Position numbers and translations under genes: made by a program. Under the pieces are notes generated by a model, which ran no database searches, had not been told where the DNA came from, and saw only the letters and a program-made list of their open reading frames with translations. A stretch of 64,000 bases of DNA from Corynebacterium durum (lineage in GTDB: Bacteria; Actinomycetota; Actinomycetes; Mycobacteriales; Mycobacteriaceae): assembly GCF_030408675.1 (NCBI RefSeq), contig NZ_CP047200.1, positions 1,364,001 through 1,428,000 of the forward strand. The letters are read 5' to 3'. Positions 55,300 through 63,397 of this stretch are shown piece by piece (within the stretch, counting starts at the first letter, position 1; every line of letters begins with the position of its first letter).

Positions 55300-56060
55300 G
55301 GGATGGTCCGTCCTTCCTCGTCACGAGGACGGTCATCTGAATAGAGGAAACTATCGGGGAATTCCCCGGCCGTAAGGACCTTTCCCACAATGATGATGGC
55401 GGTTCTCACGATTCCAGCAGCGGCTACTTTGCCCGCAATGTCCGCAAGCGTTCCGCGCACAATCTGCTCCTGCGGCCGCGACGCGTAAGCCACCACAGCC
55501 ACCGGACAATCTGCACCGTAGTTGGGGACCAATTCCGCTACCACCCGTTCGATGTCGTGCGCTGCGAGGTGGATGCACAGTGTGCTTTTCGACGCCCCGA
55601 GGGTCGCCAAGTCCTCCCCCGCAGGCATCTGGCTCGCACGGCCATTAACCCTAGTGAGGATCACAGTCTGCCCAACTGTCGGTACCGTCAGCTCGTGGCC
55701 CAGCGCCGCCGCCGCTGCGGAAAAGGCAGGCACGCCAGGGATAATCTCATAGTCAATACCCAAGGCGGTCAGACGGCGTACCTGTTCCGCGACGGCGGAA
55801 TATATTGACGGATCCCCTGACTGCAGACGTGCCACGTCTTTGCCCTGGGCATGAGCCTGGGCCATGATGTCAGTGATCTGATCCAAAGGCATTCGCGCCG
55901 TGTTGATGACACTCGCAGAATCCGGGCAGTTTTCCAACACCTCTGGAGGGACGATGCTTCCGGCGTATAAGCACACGGGGCACGACCGGATGAGACGGTC
56001 GGCCCGCACCGTCAATAAATCAGCGGCACCGGGACCGGCACCAATGAAGAAAACTGTCAC
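55287..56060 (-). CDS. cobM: Precorrin-4 C11-methyltransferase CobM
   Basis: SAM-dependent methyltransferase of the class III tetrapyrrole methylase fold, about 257 residues. Motifs are FFIGAGPGAADLLTVRA at the N-terminus, CLYAGSIVPPEVL, RLQSGDPSIYSA and LTRVNGRASQMPAGE. The GTG at 56060 gives a four-base GTGA overlap with cobL and places the first strand at residue 2, as in the family; the longer in-frame start at 56090 would overlap cobL further. Confidence 0.96.
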   Translation of the reverse strand: MTVFFIGAGPGAADLLTVRADRLIRSCPVCLYAGSIVPPEVLENCPDSASVINTARMPLDQITDIMAQAHAQGKDVARLQSGDPSIYSAVAEQVRRLTALGIDYEIIPGVPAFSAAAAALGHELTVPTVGQTVILTRVNGRASQMPAGEDLATLGASKSTLCIHLAAHDIERVVAELVPNYGADCPVAVVAYASRPQEQIVRGTLADIAGKVAAAGIVRTAIIIVGKVLTAGEFPDSFLYSDDRPRDEEGRTIPCAH

Positions 56061-57310
56061 TCGTTGGACCCTTCCTTGACTACCCGCCACTGGGTGACCG
56101 GAAGCGCTGCTTTCAGCGCTGTGAAACCACCGATGGCGTGTTCAGTTGAAATATCAAAACGACTTATTTGCCCGCCGAAACGTTGACGAAGCTGCCACAG
56201 CATCTGTTCGGATTCGATGGTCACAGCGTTAGCCACCAATCGGCCTCCAGGCTTTAACCCTGCCCATGCTGCATCAAAAACCCCCTCCGCTGTAAGACCG
56301 CCGCCAATGAATACGGCGTCGGGTGCCGGGGCGTCGATAAGCGACTCGGGAGCAGCACCGACCACCCTGAGATGTGGAACGCCTAACGCGTTGGCGTTTG
56401 CTGTGATCCGGGTGGCCCGAACCTCATCGGACTCGGCGCACCATGCGCGCGTGCGGGGGCTACTACGCAGCCACTCAATGGCAATAGACCCAGAACCTCC
56501 ACCAATATCCCACAGCACTTCGCCAGGACGCGGTGCCAGGGAGCAGATTGTCAATGCTCGAATGTGTTGCTTGGTCAGTTGACCATCGGTGTCGTAGGAA
56601 TCGTCGGAAAGCCCCGGAACGATACTGCGTGTTGGGCCGTCTGGCTGGATTGCAATAACATTCAAGGCGCTAATCGGCTGCGGATCGTCAGTGGCAGTAA
56701 AGCGATTATGTTGCTCATCACTGCTACCTATGTCACTCAACACATGCACTGTTGCCGCCGCATGACCCAAGTTCCTGAGCAACGTACATACTTCAGTGGG
56801 GGTGGTTTCATCGCGCCCCAACACCAAAAAAGGTTCCCCCTGATCCACCAGCGGAATGATAGAAGAAACCGGGTTACTGACCAGACTGACTACCGGTGTT
56901 CTATCCACTGCCCAACCGAGCCGCGCGCACGTCAACGACGCCGACGATGCCACTGGGATAACCCGGATGCGTTCTGGACCCAATAACCGGCACAACGTTG
57001 TGCCAATGCCGTGGAACATAGGATCACCCGATCCCAGCACCACAACACGCATACCTTCCAGGCTTTCAAAAAGCGGAACGATTCCTGGAAGCATGGGTGA
57101 TGGCCATGGGCGTCGCTTGGCGGGAATATGATCCGGCAGCAAGCTCAGTTGCCGCCACGACCCCACAATCACCTCCGCGTCACGCACAACTTTCTGCGCA
57201 GCAGCCCCCATCCCGGTAAAACCGTCTGCCCCGATGCCCACAACAACAATCACCGATGAGTCCGGTGAGCTGAAATCATCAGCATCTGTGATAGGGCAAG
57301 ACACACTCAT
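56057..57310 (-). CDS. cobL: Precorrin-6Y C5,15-methyltransferase (decarboxylating) CobL
   Basis: Bifunctional enzyme adding methyls at C-5 and C-15 and decarboxylating the C-12 acetate. The 417 residues hold both modules: the N-terminal CbiE-like methylase (VVVGIGADGFTGMGAAA, VLGSGDPMFHGIG) and a C-terminal CbiT-like domain (SLAPRPGEVLWDIGGGSGSIAIEWLR, AVFIGGGLT). TACCAT stands eight bases before the ATG. Its stop overlaps the cobM start. Confidence 0.96.
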   Translation of the reverse strand: MSVSCPITDADDFSSPDSSVIVVVGIGADGFTGMGAAAQKVVRDAEVIVGSWRQLSLLPDHIPAKRRPWPSPMLPGIVPLFESLEGMRVVVLGSGDPMFHGIGTTLCRLLGPERIRVIPVASSASLTCARLGWAVDRTPVVSLVSNPVSSIIPLVDQGEPFLVLGRDETTPTEVCTLLRNLGHAAATVHVLSDIGSSDEQHNRFTATDDPQPISALNVIAIQPDGPTRSIVPGLSDDSYDTDGQLTKQHIRALTICSLAPRPGEVLWDIGGGSGSIAIEWLRSSPRTRAWCAESDEVRATRITANANALGVPHLRVVGAAPESLIDAPAPDAVFIGGGLTAEGVFDAAWAGLKPGGRLVANAVTIESEQMLWQLRQRFGGQISRFDISTEHAIGGFTALKAALPVTQWRVVKEGSNE

Positions 57311-57318
57311 AATTGACT

Positions 57319-57324
57319 ATGGTA
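57319..57324 (-). promoter_or_regulatory. -10 hexamer TACCAT of cobL-cobM-cobK
   Basis: Minus-strand hexamer eight bases before the cobL ATG. No riboswitch core was seen in front of this operon. Confidence 0.4.
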
Positions 57325-57360
57325 GACCACCGTTAATGGCCGCGTAGGTAACCCACGTCA

Positions 57361-58104
57361 CTAGCGCGGCATTCTCCGCCACATCCTGCGCGGAATAAGC
57401 CGCATCAATGCAGCGAGAAGCTGTAGCTTTCCCGGAATCCAGACGGTCCTACTCCCCCGATCCTCCTGAATAATAGGCGCAAGTATGTCTGCGACCTCGG
57501 CCGATGTGACAGACATGGGTGCGGGCTTCATACCGTTGGTCATGGAACCAATGACAAAGCCTGGACGGGCGGTAATCACACGCACGGCAGTACCGTGAAG
57601 AGCGTCAGTCAATCCCTGGCAGAAAGCATCAAGCCCTGCTTTCGCCGAACCATAGACGTAGTTAGCGCGGCGTGGTCGCCACCCCGCAATGGAAGAAAAA
57701 GCCACAATCGTTGATCGAGTCGTTCGGGGGCGAAGCTCATCAGCAATAACGGTAAGCATGGCGATTTGGGCGGTGTAATCAATGGTTGCTATGTCCGCCG
57801 CATGGAACTCGTCGACTTCTGCCCGTTGCTGATCACCCAACACGCCAAACGCGACAAGAACCAGGTTGATCTCCCCCGCAAGCTGCTCGGCCTGTTGGAA
57901 AAGCGTCCGGTAGGCACGCAGGTCGGCGGCTTCAAAATAGAGAATGTGCACCTTCGTAGCCCCGGCATCATAGAAGGGCTGAAGGTCCGGTGCCCGGCGC
58001 GCCGCGAGAACCACCTGGCGACCGCGGCACAGTCGAACGCCGATTTCGCGGCCGATGTCGCTGGTACCCCCGATGATGAGGATTCCGTCGTTGCTGTTGG
58101 TCAC
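57361..58104 (-). CDS. SDR-family oxidoreductase (DprE2-like layout)
   Basis: A 247-residue classical SDR. IIGGTSDIGREIG is the cofactor motif, VLVAFGVLGD stands for NNAG, S in AFSSIAGW and YVYGSAKAGLD (YxxxK) complete the active site. The GTSDIG start and the GSAKAGLDAFCQGL helix recall DprE2 of decaprenylphosphoryl-arabinose synthesis, but no dprE1 is adjacent and corynebacteria have paralogues, so the substrate is open. Its ATG overlaps the stop of the M24 peptidase gene by 4 bases. The C-terminus is basic (RLIPRRMWRRMPR). Confidence 0.85.
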   Translation of the reverse strand: MTNSNDGILIIGGTSDIGREIGVRLCRGRQVVLAARRAPDLQPFYDAGATKVHILYFEAADLRAYRTLFQQAEQLAGEINLVLVAFGVLGDQQRAEVDEFHAADIATIDYTAQIAMLTVIADELRPRTTRSTIVAFSSIAGWRPRRANYVYGSAKAGLDAFCQGLTDALHGTAVRVITARPGFVIGSMTNGMKPAPMSVTSAEVADILAPIIQEDRGSRTVWIPGKLQLLAALMRLIPRRMWRRMPR

Positions 58105-59249
58105 TGAAGTGACCTCGGTTGGTTGTTGAGGGTTTTGCAGCCGGTTTCTGTCACCACCACGATGTCTTCAATTCGGGCACCGTATTGTCCTTCGATGTAG
58201 ATGCCGGGTTCGATGGAAAAAGCCATGCCTGGTTCCAATGTCAAGTGATTGCCTTCCATAATGAATGGTTCCTCGTGGGTGGATAGGCCAATTCCGTGGC
58301 CGGTGCGGTGGATGAATTGCTCTCCGTAGCCTGCTTCGGTGATGATGTTGCGGGCAATACGGTCGATGCTTTCTGCGGTTACGCCGGGTTTCACTGCTGC
58401 TACTGCTGCGGCTTGGGCGCGTTCAAGTACGTTGTACATGGCGGCGATGTCGGGGTTGTGTTGTTCTTCGGGCCCGCCAACGATGAAGGTGCGGGTGCAG
58501 TCGGAGTGGTAATTGGGGCCGTAGGTGCCACCGATGTCAACGACAACAACGTCGCCTGCTTTCAGGATCCGGTCGGAATAAGAGTGGTGTGGGTTGGCGC
58601 CGTTGGCGGCCGAACCGACAATGATGAAGTCGACAGCGGCGTGCCCTTCTTTCAGGATGAGGTAGTTGAGGTCGCGAGCAACATCTTTTTCGCTGCGCCC
58701 TGGCTGGAGGAGTTTTGGGACTGCGGCGAAGACACGATCAATGGCTGCGGCGGCATTGCTAAGGGCAGTGATTTCCTCTTCTGCTTTGCGCATGAAAAGC
58801 TCTTTCAGCACAGTCGCGGCCAGAACAGTGCTGCCGCCAATGCGTTGTTGAAGTGGTAAGACATGGTCGGCGGTGAGCGAGGAGCCGAGTCCAATGGTGG
58901 GGTGCGCATCCGGTGCGAGATGGAGGGCTTTGACGGCAAGGTCGTGGGAGTTGTCGCCGTCGACCCAGCCGCACACTGCGACGGTGAGTTCAGGGATGGC
59001 AGACAATGCGAGGTCACCACGGTCCACGGCGGGGAGAATGAAGGTTGGTTCACTTCCATCGGTGGGAATGATCAAGGCAGTGAGGCGCTCGTGGGTACTG
59101 ATCCAGGAGCCTGTGAGGTAGGCCAGTTCGGCACCGGTGCCAAAGATCAATCCATCAAGACCAGCGTTGCGGGCTGCTGTGGCGGCCTGCGTGAGGCGAT
59201 GCTGATAGACGGATGCCGGGAATAGGTGTTCAGTGTGGTGTTCGCTCAT
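58101..59249 (-). CDS. M24-family aminopeptidase P/proline dipeptidase
   Basis: A metallopeptidase of about 382 residues. An N-terminal creatinase-like domain (1-150) is followed by the pita-bread domain, with metal ligands visible in VVVDIGGTYGPNYHSDCTRTF (two Asp), HRTGHGIGLSTHEEP (His), SIEPGIY (Glu) and ARIEDIVVV (Glu). It cleaves Xaa-Pro bonds. The start at 59249 (MSEHHTEH) is chosen because TATGAT lies seven bases upstream; longer in-frame starts lack support. Followed by the coupled SDR gene. Confidence 0.94.
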   Translation of the reverse strand: MSEHHTEHLFPASVYQHRLTQAATAARNAGLDGLIFGTGAELAYLTGSWISTHERLTALIIPTDGSEPTFILPAVDRGDLALSAIPELTVAVCGWVDGDNSHDLAVKALHLAPDAHPTIGLGSSLTADHVLPLQQRIGGSTVLAATVLKELFMRKAEEEITALSNAAAAIDRVFAAVPKLLQPGRSEKDVARDLNYLILKEGHAAVDFIIVGSAANGANPHHSYSDRILKAGDVVVVDIGGTYGPNYHSDCTRTFIVGGPEEQHNPDIAAMYNVLERAQAAAVAAVKPGVTAESIDRIARNIITEAGYGEQFIHRTGHGIGLSTHEEPFIMEGNHLTLEPGMAFSIEPGIYIEGQYGARIEDIVVVTETGCKTLNNQPRSLQ

Positions 59250-59256
59250 GTGCCCC

Positions 59257-59262
59257 ATCATA
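59257..59262 (-). promoter_or_regulatory. -10 hexamer TATGAT of the M24 peptidase-SDR operon
   Basis: Seven bases before the ATG at 59249; overlaps an alternative upstream ATG. Confidence 0.5.
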
Positions 59263-59290
59263 TGGCACGGGTGTAATCCGCACGGGTAGT

Positions 59291-62083
59291 TTAGGCGCCT
59301 ATGGCGACCACGCCGCGGCGTATGGCGTTGATGGCATCGCGGGCATTCCGGCGGATAGCATCAGTGTATCCGGTGGACCTCACTTGTTCCAGCACGTCCA
59401 CTACTTGCCTGCACCACCGTACAAAATCGCCGGGTGTCAGTTCGGCGCCGGACTCCGCAGCGGCGGCCATGCAATACCCCAATGGTGCGCCTGCAGCCCA
59501 CTGGTGAATGGCCAACGCAAACCCACCTTCGGGCACACGGGTGGGGGGAAGATTGTGGCGGCGTTCGTCATGAACGAGTTCGCGCCAGATTCGGTTGGTG
59601 GCATTCATGGCAGTTGCCATGGCATCGGTGGCTGCGTCGGGTTCTCCCCTGGTTTCTTTGCGGTTTTCAAAGGTGCACATGCTGACCACCCCGGCGAGTT
59701 CTGCTGGGTCAAGCTCGTCCCAGATTCCCCTGCGGAGGCACTGGGCAACCAGCAAGTCGGATTCGTTGTGGATGAGGGCAAGACGCTGCCCTTCCTCAGT
59801 GATGTGCGGAACATTATCCGGGTCGGAGAATTCCACGTAATCCATTTCTGCTAACAGATCCATGATGCGGTCGAACGTGCGGCCTAGGGTGTCTGTGGTG
59901 GCGCTGACACGGTTGCGTAGGCGTTCTACATCGCGTTGTTTGCGCAAGAGTTTTTCCGCGATGCGGGCAAGGTCTTCCCGGCCGGGCCAGTGGTGAGCAG
60001 GATGTGCGCGAAGTTGGGTGCGTAGCTCGGCCACCTCGGCGTTGTCGCGGTGGCGTGCCTCCATGCGCATTTTCTTGGGGCGGGGGTAATCGCGGCGTCG
60101 AAAAGCATTGACCACAAACTTGGTGTTGCGGTGTGGATGGTGGGTGATGTCTCGCGGCAGGCTCATGTGCCCCACCACGACGGGGACGTTGGCGAAGGAA
60201 TCGGTGTCTATGCGCCCTGTCCAGCCTTGTTCCATGATGATCCGTGGGCGCGGATCGTCGGGGTCGGATGCTGGGGTGACGACCACCGCGAGTAACGGCT
60301 TCTTTTTTCCTGGCATGGCAACGACATCACCGACCTGCAGGTGACCCAACACTGCACGAACCTCCGCTTGACGCTGCTCGATCCCCTCTTTACGCGCGGC
60401 TTTTTCAGCGGTTTTCAGCTGGTAGCGCAGGTTAATGTAGCTGAGGAAGTCGGTGGCTGGGTCGTCACCGGGTGGGTTGGCGGCGTTGATGGCATCGGTG
60501 AAGCGTTGTTCGAGTTCGGCGGCGCGGCGTTCGGCGCGTTCCATTTCTCGTACTTCGTCAACAACGGAGCCATCGGCTTGGAACTGGGCGAAGGATTTTT
60601 CCAGTAGGCGGTGGGCTTGGTCGTAGCCGATGGTGGCCAGCAGGTTGACGCTCATGTTGTATCCGGGGGTGAAGGTGGAGATGAGCGGGTAGGTGCGTGT
60701 CGACGCCAAGCCGGCCACCGCTTGCGGTTCCATTGCGGGTGACCATTGCACCACTGCGTTGCCGATGGTGTCGATGCCGCGACGTCCTGCGCGGCCGGTG
60801 AGTTGGGTGTATTGGCCTGGGGTGAGTTCAGCGTGGGATTCGCCATTAAATTTGACGAGTTTTTCCAGCACAACTGTGCGTGCCGGCATGTTGATGCCGA
60901 GGGCTAGGGTTTCGGTAGCAAAGACGGCGCGGACGAGTCCTTTGACGAAGAGTTCTTCAACGATGTGCCGGAAAGCTGGGAGCATTCCCGCGTGGTGGGC
61001 GGCGAATCCGCGCATGAGAGCGGCGCGCCATTGTTTGAAACGGAGTATTTCTAGGTCTGCGGCGGGGATGTCGGCGACACCAGCATCGATGATGCTGGCG
61101 ATGGTGTTGGCTTCGTCCTGGGTGGTGAGGGTGAGTCGGGAGCGAAGGCATTGCAGAAGGGCGGCGTCGCAGCCCGCGCGGGAAAAAATAAAGGTAATGG
61201 CGGGCAGCATGGAGTGTGCCTGCAGAATCTGGATGACCTCTGGCCTGCCGAGTGGGCGGAAACGGTCGGCCGGGCGGCTGATGCCGGAGCGGTGGGACCT
61301 GCCGGGTTGGTTACCGTTGCGACTGCGGGATCGGAAACGTGCCTGCTGGTTTTTGTCGTAGGACTGGGTACTGATGCTGCCGGATTCTAGCTTGTGGACT
61401 TTTGCTTCGAGTTTTTTGTTGACATGCTCGGTGCTTCCCGGTTGAAAAAGCGGGAGAAGGGTGCGGTTGACCAGCATCCATTGGTCAAGTGGAACGGGGC
61501 GTTGTTCTGAGACGATAACAGTGGTGTCGCCGCGGACGGTGGTCAGCCACGCTCCGAATTCTTCGGAATTACTGACGGTGGCGGACAAGCCGATGATGTT
61601 GACACTTTCGGCAAGGTTGAGGATGACTTCTTCCCACACGGGGCCGCGGGAAGCGTCGGCGAGGAAGTGGATCTCGTCCATGACGACATGGGTGAGGCGT
61701 TCCAGGGCCGGGGATTCTGCGTAGATCATGTTGCGCAGAACTTCCGTGGTCATGACAACAATATCTGCGGAACCGTTGATGGAAACATCGCCTGTGAGCA
61801 GGCCGACGGCATCGTCACCGTGAGCCTCGACGAGGTCGTGGTATTTCTGGTTGCTGAGTGCTTTGATCGGCGTGGTGTAGAAGCACTTTGTGCCGCGCGA
61901 TAGTGCCAGGGAAACCGCGAATTCGCCGACAATGGTTTTTCCCGCGCCGGTGGGTGCGCACACGAGGACACCATAATCTGCTTCGACGGCTTGGCAGCCT
62001 TCGATTTGAAAGTCGTCGAGGGGAAAATCCAGGTGGTCGCAGAACTCAGCAAGATGTGTGCCGACGGGCGCGGTAAAACTCAT
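59291..62083 (-). CDS. helY: Ski2-like DEAD/DEAH-box helicase (HelY)
   Basis: RNA/DNA helicase of 930 residues. Motif I APTGAGKT, Ia TTPIKALSNQK, motif II DEIH in VVMDEIHFLAD, motif III SATVSN, and motifs V-VI in ATETLALGINMPARTVV and QLTGRAGRRGID are in order. A C-terminal DSHCT-type domain follows. An insert of low complexity (about 230-270) separates the two RecA domains. This gene follows tatC in many actinobacteria. TAGCGT lies seven bases before the ATG, so it may also be transcribed on its own. Confidence 0.95.
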   Translation of the reverse strand: MSFTAPVGTHLAEFCDHLDFPLDDFQIEGCQAVEADYGVLVCAPTGAGKTIVGEFAVSLALSRGTKCFYTTPIKALSNQKYHDLVEAHGDDAVGLLTGDVSINGSADIVVMTTEVLRNMIYAESPALERLTHVVMDEIHFLADASRGPVWEEVILNLAESVNIIGLSATVSNSEEFGAWLTTVRGDTTVIVSEQRPVPLDQWMLVNRTLLPLFQPGSTEHVNKKLEAKVHKLESGSISTQSYDKNQQARFRSRSRNGNQPGRSHRSGISRPADRFRPLGRPEVIQILQAHSMLPAITFIFSRAGCDAALLQCLRSRLTLTTQDEANTIASIIDAGVADIPAADLEILRFKQWRAALMRGFAAHHAGMLPAFRHIVEELFVKGLVRAVFATETLALGINMPARTVVLEKLVKFNGESHAELTPGQYTQLTGRAGRRGIDTIGNAVVQWSPAMEPQAVAGLASTRTYPLISTFTPGYNMSVNLLATIGYDQAHRLLEKSFAQFQADGSVVDEVREMERAERRAAELEQRFTDAINAANPPGDDPATDFLSYINLRYQLKTAEKAARKEGIEQRQAEVRAVLGHLQVGDVVAMPGKKKPLLAVVVTPASDPDDPRPRIIMEQGWTGRIDTDSFANVPVVVGHMSLPRDITHHPHRNTKFVVNAFRRRDYPRPKKMRMEARHRDNAEVAELRTQLRAHPAHHWPGREDLARIAEKLLRKQRDVERLRNRVSATTDTLGRTFDRIMDLLAEMDYVEFSDPDNVPHITEEGQRLALIHNESDLLVAQCLRRGIWDELDPAELAGVVSMCTFENRKETRGEPDAATDAMATAMNATNRIWRELVHDERRHNLPPTRVPEGGFALAIHQWAAGAPLGYCMAAAAESGAELTPGDFVRWCRQVVDVLEQVRSTGYTDAIRRNARDAINAIRRGVVAIGA

Positions 62084-62090
62084 GCCCCTA

Positions 62091-62096
62091 ACGCTA
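62091..62096 (-). promoter_or_regulatory. -10 hexamer TAGCGT of helY
   Basis: Seven bases before the ATG at 62083 on the minus strand, in the 42-bp gap after tatC. Confidence 0.45.
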
Positions 62097-62125
62097 CCGC
62101 GTGTCGGGGCATTTGTTTAAGCAGC

Positions 62126-63109
62126 TTATAGCACGTCGTCAAAATCGGTGGGCGGGCGTTGTGTCAGGTCGGTGCGCTGTGGCGTGGGAGTCGGAGCAGT
62201 ATCAACGGGGGTTGGCTCGATTGATGATGCTTCAATTGATGATGCCTTGTCATCGTCCACGTCCAACCATTCTGGGCGTTGACGGTTTTTGCGTTTGTCG
62301 TTGATGCGGGCGAATTGGATCGCGCATTCAACGAGTAGTGTCAATGCCGTGGCTAGCACCGCCATGGACACCGGGTCTTGGCCTGGTGTCATGAAAGCGG
62401 CGAAGACAAACAACAGGAAAATAATCAGACGGCGCTTTTCCTTCAGCTGCTGGTAACTAACCAGGCCGACTATGTTGAGCATGGCCAAGATCAGCGGCAC
62501 CTCAAAACTCACGCCGAAAATGAGAAGCAGCGCGAGGAGGAACTTGTAGTACTGCGTACCGCTGAGTGCTGCGACTTGGGTTTCATCACCAATGGTGAGA
62601 AGAAACTCCAGGCCGTACGCCACCACAAAGTACGCCAAAATAGCACCGAAGACAAAAAGCATCACCGCAATGGCAACGAAAGAGAATGTCCAGCGTTGTT
62701 CATTCTTCTTTAACCCTGGAGTGATAAAAAACCAGACTTGCGCGAGCCACACAGGGGATGCAAACACGGAACCTGCCAAGGCACCGACTTTCAAACGCAG
62801 CATGAACATGTCGAAGGGCCCGGTGGCCAGCAGCTTGCACTCACCATCAGCAGAAAGGTCTGCCCGTGCGGTGTCTGGAAGGTTGCAGTAAGGGCCACGA
62901 AGAATGTCACCAAGGGTGGGTAGGCCAAACAGACTCTGCTGGTACCAGATAAACCCAACGATGGTGCCTACGGCCAATGCAGCAAGCGAAATGAGCAGGC
63001 GCAGGCGAAGCTCTTGAATGTGCTCCACCAGCGACATGCTGCCGTCGTCCGGTTTCTTTTCTCGCTTTACCCGGCCGAGGCGTTTTTTAGTCGTATCAGA
63101 CGTACTCAT
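62126..63109 (-). CDS. tatC: Sec-independent translocase subunit TatC
   Basis: Polytopic receptor of the twin-arginine pathway. About 327 residues with six transmembrane helices. The first cytosolic segment MSLVEHIQELRLRLL contains the invariant Glu, and the FxxPxxLAQVWFFITPGLKKNE block with the conserved Pro and Glu is present. A basic N-terminal extension and a long Pro/Thr-rich tail are typical of actinobacterial TatC. ATG at 63109 follows GTG at 63112. tatA ends 14 bases upstream; no tatB is adjacent. Confidence 0.96.
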   Translation of the reverse strand: MSTSDTTKKRLGRVKREKKPDDGSMSLVEHIQELRLRLLISLAALAVGTIVGFIWYQQSLFGLPTLGDILRGPYCNLPDTARADLSADGECKLLATGPFDMFMLRLKVGALAGSVFASPVWLAQVWFFITPGLKKNEQRWTFSFVAIAVMLFVFGAILAYFVVAYGLEFLLTIGDETQVAALSGTQYYKFLLALLLIFGVSFEVPLILAMLNIVGLVSYQQLKEKRRLIIFLLFVFAAFMTPGQDPVSMAVLATALTLLVECAIQFARINDKRKNRQRPEWLDVDDDKASSIEASSIEPTPVDTAPTPTPQRTDLTQRPPTDFDDVL

Positions 63110-63123
63110 CACACCAACATAGG

Positions 63124-63372
63124 CTAAGCAGAAGTATTGTGCTGGGTGTCAGTCTGAGCTTGGGGTGCTTGCTGGGGCTGGGACTGCTCAATCTGACGGG
63201 GTTCGGTGGCGGCTGTCACCTGGTCATCATTGTTTAGTTCTTTCACCTCAGACTTGAAGATGCGCATAGAACGGCCTATGGATCGAGCCGCATCTGGAAG
63301 TTTTTTCGAACCGAACAGCAAAATCAAAACAACAGCAATGATAATCAGCTCAGTAGGGCCAAGATTCGGCAT
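63124..63372 (-). CDS. tatA: Twin-arginine translocase subunit TatA
   Basis: Pore-forming subunit of 82 residues. It has the N-terminal helix [38 protein letters not shown], with the FG hinge and amphipathic helix, and a Gln/Pro/Thr-rich tail. Its place between pafC and tatC is the standard actinobacterial order. Confidence 0.97.
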   Translation of the reverse strand: MPNLGPTELIIIAVVLILLFGSKKLPDAARSIGRSMRIFKSEVKELNNDDQVTAATEPRQIEQSQPQQAPQAQTDTQHNTSA

Positions 63373-63397
63373 GATGTCCTCTCAACAGACGGTGACG

